This document shows, one piece after another, positions 31,713 to 34,485 of a DNA stretch of 34,485 nucleotides (position 1 is its first letter; every line of letters starts with the position of its first letter). Where the stretch lies: positions 1 to 34,485 of the IMG/VR virus record IMGVR_UViG_3300032235_000435; one strand, given 5' to 3'. The translations under genes and the position numbers were made by a program. The stretch is from a virus. The notes under the pieces are model-generated. The model was not told where the DNA came from. It saw only the letters and a program-made list of their open reading frames with translations, and made no database searches.

Positions 31713-32780
31713 TTATCTAAAAATTGCAACACCAGTCAGGGCGGTCAGCGCAGCACCGTTGAAGATAGTGAACTGCGAGCTTGAGTTGATTGCGCCGATA
31801 CAGGCGTATCGGGTGCTTCCGCTTCCACCCAATCCCGAAATTACGGGGGCGTAGGCGCTGTCAGCCACGGCCGAGGCCAAGTTTACTGTGCAAGGAACCG
31901 TACCGCTTGTGCTCGATATGTTGTAGCCAGCAACCAAGTTGCCGTTAATGTCGATACGCGCCCATGCTTTGCAAAGCTGCGCTGCAGCGATAGACGAGAC
32001 GTTTGCAGCGGTTCCGGCATTCGTGGCGTAGTCGGCGGAGCCCGCAAGGGTGGCGTAGCCTGCGAAGGTAGCGTTTGTGGCGTTTGATGCGTTTGTTGCA
32101 AAACTTACGGACTGGCCGCTAATGTTGCTGCTGGTGATGAACGAGCCGCCCGATGCCGGGTTGGTCGCGTTTGTGGCGTTTACTGCGTTTGTGGCGTTTG
32201 TGACCGCAGTTGTGCCGATCTGCCCAACGATGTCAGCAGCCGAAGCTACGGAGATCGCGCCGGTCCCGTTACCGCGCAAGAGGCCGCCGCTGGTAAACGA
32301 CGAAGCCCCCGTACCGCCGTCGGCGACAGCCAAGTCGGTGGCCAGCGTCAGGCTTGGCAGGTGGTTGTTTTGGAACGCGAAGTTGGTGCCGTCCGACCAC
32401 ACGGTCACGGTTCTGCCCGCAGGGATGACGACTCCGGTGCCCGCTGCCGTGGTGTTGCCCAGCACGGTGGAGTTGAAAATCGTCGCCGCTTGGGCGCTGG
32501 CGTTCTGGATAATGTACGTCTTCTCCGCCGGGGGAGCATAGACACTGAAAGCCGCGCCGGTGGTTGTTGTCAGCGCAAGGGTCATATTGCGCGACTGGTC
32601 AGCCGCGCCGTCCAGAGCGGTCAGTGCTTGGTTGGCCGAAGTGACGGACACCGACGTGTAACCTGTGATGGCAGACTCAATGAGCGTGCCGAGGTTCGTG
32701 TTGGTCGTGGTACCCCAGACACCGGCTTGGTCACCAGTGGTGATAAGGGTCAACCGCAGGGAAGGAGAAAAAGTGCTCAT
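31713..32780 (-). CDS. Tail fibre with Asn-Ala-Thr repeats
   Basis: The 355-residue protein starts MSTFSPSLRLTLITTGDQAGVWG, a typical N-terminus for fibres that attach to the tail (the TGDQAGVWG segment recurs in many phage fibres). Mid-region repeats of NAT and NATNA (about 195-265) imply a trimeric beta-helical shaft, followed by a C-terminal beta-rich tip ending FNGAALTALTGVAIF. Trimeric fibres bind host receptors. The gene's own ribosome binding site (AAGGA) is five bases upstream. It lacks the S74 domain found in the neighbouring fibre. Confidence 0.85.
   Translation of the reverse strand: MSTFSPSLRLTLITTGDQAGVWGTTTNTNLGTLIESAITGYTSVSVTSANQALTALDGAADQSRNMTLALTTTTGAAFSVYAPPAEKTYIIQNASAQAATIFNSTVLGNTTAAGTGVVIPAGRTVTVWSDGTNFAFQNNHLPSLTLATDLAVADGGTGASSFTSGGLLRGNGTGAISVASAADIVGQIGTTAVTNATNAVNATNATNPASGGSFITSSNISGQSVSFATNASNATNATFAGYATLAGSADYATNAGTAANVSSIAAAQLCKAWARIDINGNLVAGYNISSTSGTVPCTVNLASAVADSAYAPVISGLGGSGSTRYACIGAINSSSQFTIFNGAALTALTGVAIFR
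32071..32199 (-). repeat. Three copies of a 15-base repeat in the fibre shaft
   Basis: The plus-strand sequence GCGTTTGTGGCGTTT occurs at 32071-32085, 32167-32181 and 32185-32199; the last two are 18 bases apart in register. On the coding strand they specify parts of the NATNA repeats. Perfect identity at DNA level suggests recent copying or slippage. Confidence 0.75.
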
Positions 32781-32804
32781 ATGAGTCCTTACGTAGTGCC
32801 GCGA

Positions 32805-32984
32805 TTATGGCGTGTTTGGGGCGGTTTGGCCAGAGTCATCCGGGGCGGCTGCCTTGACTTGTGGGCCAGCTTGCTCCTGAATGGCTTGCACCAGTTGGAA
32901 CACTTCGCCGTAGGGGCGAGTGCCGAGGTATTGCATAACGCCGTTAAGCAGGGACAGTGTCAGGGTGATGTTTTGCTCGCTCAT
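32805..32984 (-). CDS. Small helical protein between tail-fibre genes
   Basis: The 59-residue product starts MSEQNITLTLSLLNGVMQYLG at ATG 32984, with GGAG six bases upstream. It has an amphipathic helix and a Pro/Ala-rich tail ending TAPNTP. The size and place between two fibre genes suggest a fibre assembly factor, but no family is assigned. Confidence 0.68.
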   Translation of the reverse strand: MSEQNITLTLSLLNGVMQYLGTRPYGEVFQLVQAIQEQAGPQVKAAAPDDSGQTAPNTP

Positions 32985-33304
32985 GCTTGGCTCCAAGGCA
33001 GGGGTGGGGTGACCACGGGTGGGTTGATCTGGTTGTCGATTTGTTGCTGCACGGCAGCTTCTGTGGCGTCTTTGTCAACGCCGTTGGCCCAAATCCAGCC
33101 CAAGACTTGTTCTTGAGTCAGGTCTGCGTAAGGTGTGAACGCGGAGCCAGTCGGCGTGGGAACCGCGCATGTGGAGTACACATAGGCGCTGTAAGTGTCT
33201 TGGGTGCCGGAGCAGGTCCAGTGCACGGTGAACACGACATCGGTGTGGCCGTCCTCTTGCGGGTAGCAGTCCATTGCTGTGACTGTCCAAGTGATTGTGG
33301 TCAT
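32981..33304 (-). CDS. Conserved small phage protein beside tail fibre
   Basis: The 107-residue product begins MTTITWTVTAMDCYPQEDG and continues with DVVFTVHW, a strand-rich domain, then a helix DLTQEQVLGWIWANG and PPVVTPPLPW at the C-terminus. This composition, including the closing TPPLPW, marks a family often encoded beside phage tail fibres; its role is not established. Its stop overlaps the next ATG by four bases. Confidence 0.8.
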   Translation of the reverse strand: MTTITWTVTAMDCYPQEDGHTDVVFTVHWTCSGTQDTYSAYVYSTCAVPTPTGSAFTPYADLTQEQVLGWIWANGVDKDATEAAVQQQIDNQINPPVVTPPLPWSQA

Positions 33305-33321
33305 GATTTACCTTTCAGTGG

Positions 33322-34485
33322 TTAAGGGTGCGATGCTTTGTAGGCATCAAATTCTGCTTTGAGTTCTTGGATGGCTGCAGTCAGGGTTGCCACAAGGAAC
33401 GAAGTGTCGATGCCTTGGGGTTTGATACTGCCATCTGCATTGACCGCATCTTTTTCGCCAGAGACGGCTTGGGGGCACACCTCTTGCAGTTCGTGAGCGA
33501 TGAAGCCCTCACCGTCAGAGCCATCGGCGTTCCACTTGTAAGTGCAAGGCTTGAGTGCAGCAACACGAGCCAATGCGCCTGTCATTGGAGTAACGGTATT
33601 TTTGAGGCGGTAGTCAGAAGTTGTGTTAAAGGCCGTGCCAGTGTTACTCACGAGAATGCTACCAATCACTGCGCCTGATGCATTAATACAGGTCAAGACG
33701 TTTGACTGAGTGACGGACAGGTTTTGCACCATGATTCCGTACCAACCACCTCCGTTGCAGTTCGTAACAATTGTGGAGGCGCTGCCAGATATGCCGCTTT
33801 GCCCATTAACAGATATCCACCCGCCAACCGTGAGTCTTTCAATTGCGGTTGTCGTATTGATCAGGAAATTTCCGGTGGAGGTAATACGGGCGCGTTCGCC
33901 ATTGCTTGTGCCGAAAATCAGGTTACCTGACTCGTAGTTAAAGGCGTATGCATCCAACCCGATCTGCCCGTAGATTGAGCCATCACCTCCCCCTGCACCA
34001 GACTCGGCAGTAGTAGCGTGAAACAACGACCAATGCCCCGCTGCGCTGGTGTTTAGATGTATCGTGTTGCCGCTACTGTTAATCGTTGGCGAAGTAGTGC
34101 CGACCCCCAAACTACCACCAGCCGTCAGCCTCATGCGCTCAACATCGCCTGTTCCAAACCGAATTGGGTTGGCCTGCTGGGTATAAATGAACCCCAAGTT
34201 GCTGTCTGCGCCAATCCGCATCGTGTTTCCGCCCGCCTGCCGGTATTCGGTAAAGCTGCCGGTAGAACCGTCAAGCGTCATGACGTTGTAACCCGAAATC
34301 ACGCGGGGGGTTGTGGTTCCAAGCCCCAATTGCCCACTCGCAGTCAGAGTCACCAGTCCTGTGGTGACGCCTGTGTTGCCGTTACCGATCCGCAGTGTGC
34401 CGTCCGGTGTTGCTGGTTGGAAGATCGTGAAGTTGTCGGTCGCGGTGGTGGAGGTTCCAACCTGTACGTTTTTTGCAATTACGGT
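33322..34485 (-). CDS. Tail fibre/spike with peptidase S74 chaperone domain, truncated at window edge
   Basis: The frame is open from the right window edge to its stop at 33322, so the N-terminus lies outside; 387 residues are visible. The body is beta-rich with repeats such as QLGLGTTTPR and SLGVGTTSP that build a fibre shaft. The C-terminus is the intramolecular chaperone of endosialidase (peptidase S74): TSDYRLKNTVTPM begins with the expected self-cleaving Ser (codon 33616-33618) and Asp, followed by GEGFIAHELQEV and a terminal coiled coil. Such domains assist trimer folding and are then cleaved off. This protein likely sets host range. Confidence 0.9.
   Translation of the reverse strand, partial: TVIAKNVQVGTSTTATDNFTIFQPATPDGTLRIGNGNTGVTTGLVTLTASGQLGLGTTTPRVISGYNVMTLDGSTGSFTEYRQAGGNTMRIGADSNLGFIYTQQANPIRFGTGDVERMRLTAGGSLGVGTTSPTINSSGNTIHLNTSAAGHWSLFHATTAESGAGGGDGSIYGQIGLDAYAFNYESGNLIFGTSNGERARITSTGNFLINTTTAIERLTVGGWISVNGQSGISGSASTIVTNCNGGGWYGIMVQNLSVTQSNVLTCINASGAVIGSILVSNTGTAFNTTSDYRLKNTVTPMTGALARVAALKPCTYKWNADGSDGEGFIAHELQEVCPQAVSGEKDAVNADGSIKPQGIDTSFLVATLTAAIQELKAEFDAYKASHP

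Noticed and set aside
32071-32199. Possible CRISPR-like array
   Set aside because: The repeats are only 15 bases, unevenly spaced, and lie in frame in a tail fibre coding for NAT repeats.
1-34485. tRNA genes
   Set aside because: I noticed no convincing cloverleaf or T-loop consensus on either strand, though an exhaustive scan was not possible by eye.

Overview
The window looks like part of a tailed double-stranded DNA phage (Caudoviricetes). It carries phage replication, virion, lysis and tail-fibre genes and no host housekeeping genes. The host should be Gram-negative, because the lysis cassette includes an inner-membrane spanin with an outer-membrane lipoprotein spanin nested inside it. 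Gene styles (Rap1a/Tai-like protein, small tail-fibre companions, Gly-rich virion proteins) suggest an environmental phage of a proteobacterium, perhaps Burkholderiales; this is inference. Tail gene content leans towards a podovirus-like particle (a T7 gp13-like protein and a nozzle-like 651-residue protein), but terminase, portal and major capsid genes lie outside the window. I saw no integrase, phage repressor, tRNA or CRISPR array.

Layout: two convergent gene blocks. The plus-strand block (about 1-14967) is the early and replication half. It opens with a train of small genes (2-5453), most joined by ATGA stop/start overlaps: two clear helix-turn-helix or winged-helix proteins and one candidate, a secreted Rap1a/Tai-like protein, a 29-residue zinc-ribbon-like peptide, a DUF3310 protein and a VRR-NUC nuclease. 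DNA metabolism follows: family A DNA polymerase with 3'-5' exonuclease (5450-7330), Cas4/RecB-like nuclease, HNH protein, SNF2-type helicase, two small proteins, a candidate ssDNA-binding protein and a primase-helicase fusion (11916-14756). Three intrinsic terminators (after the polymerase, the HNH gene and a small HTH gene) and one candidate promoter divide this half.

The minus-strand block (14961-34485) reads right to left. It starts with a tail fibre entering from the right edge and ending in a peptidase S74 chaperone domain, then small fibre-associated genes, a second fibre with NAT repeats, and a cassette of exported proteins (signal-peptide protein, Cys-repeat protein, membrane coiled-coil protein, Cys-rich lipoprotein). 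Next come a holin-like protein, Rz/Rz1 and a GH19 endolysin, then a 651-residue tail protein, a set of Gly-rich virion proteins, a GNAT-like protein, and a 1961-residue polyvalent protein with an HEIGH metallopeptidase motif. No terminator was seen inside this block, so it could be one late transcript.

The two blocks meet at 14961-14967, where the stop codons of convergent genes overlap by 7 bases. The most unusual items are the giant polyvalent protein, the exported-protein cassette, the Rap1a/Tai-like protein in an early operon, and the HDA form of polymerase motif C.
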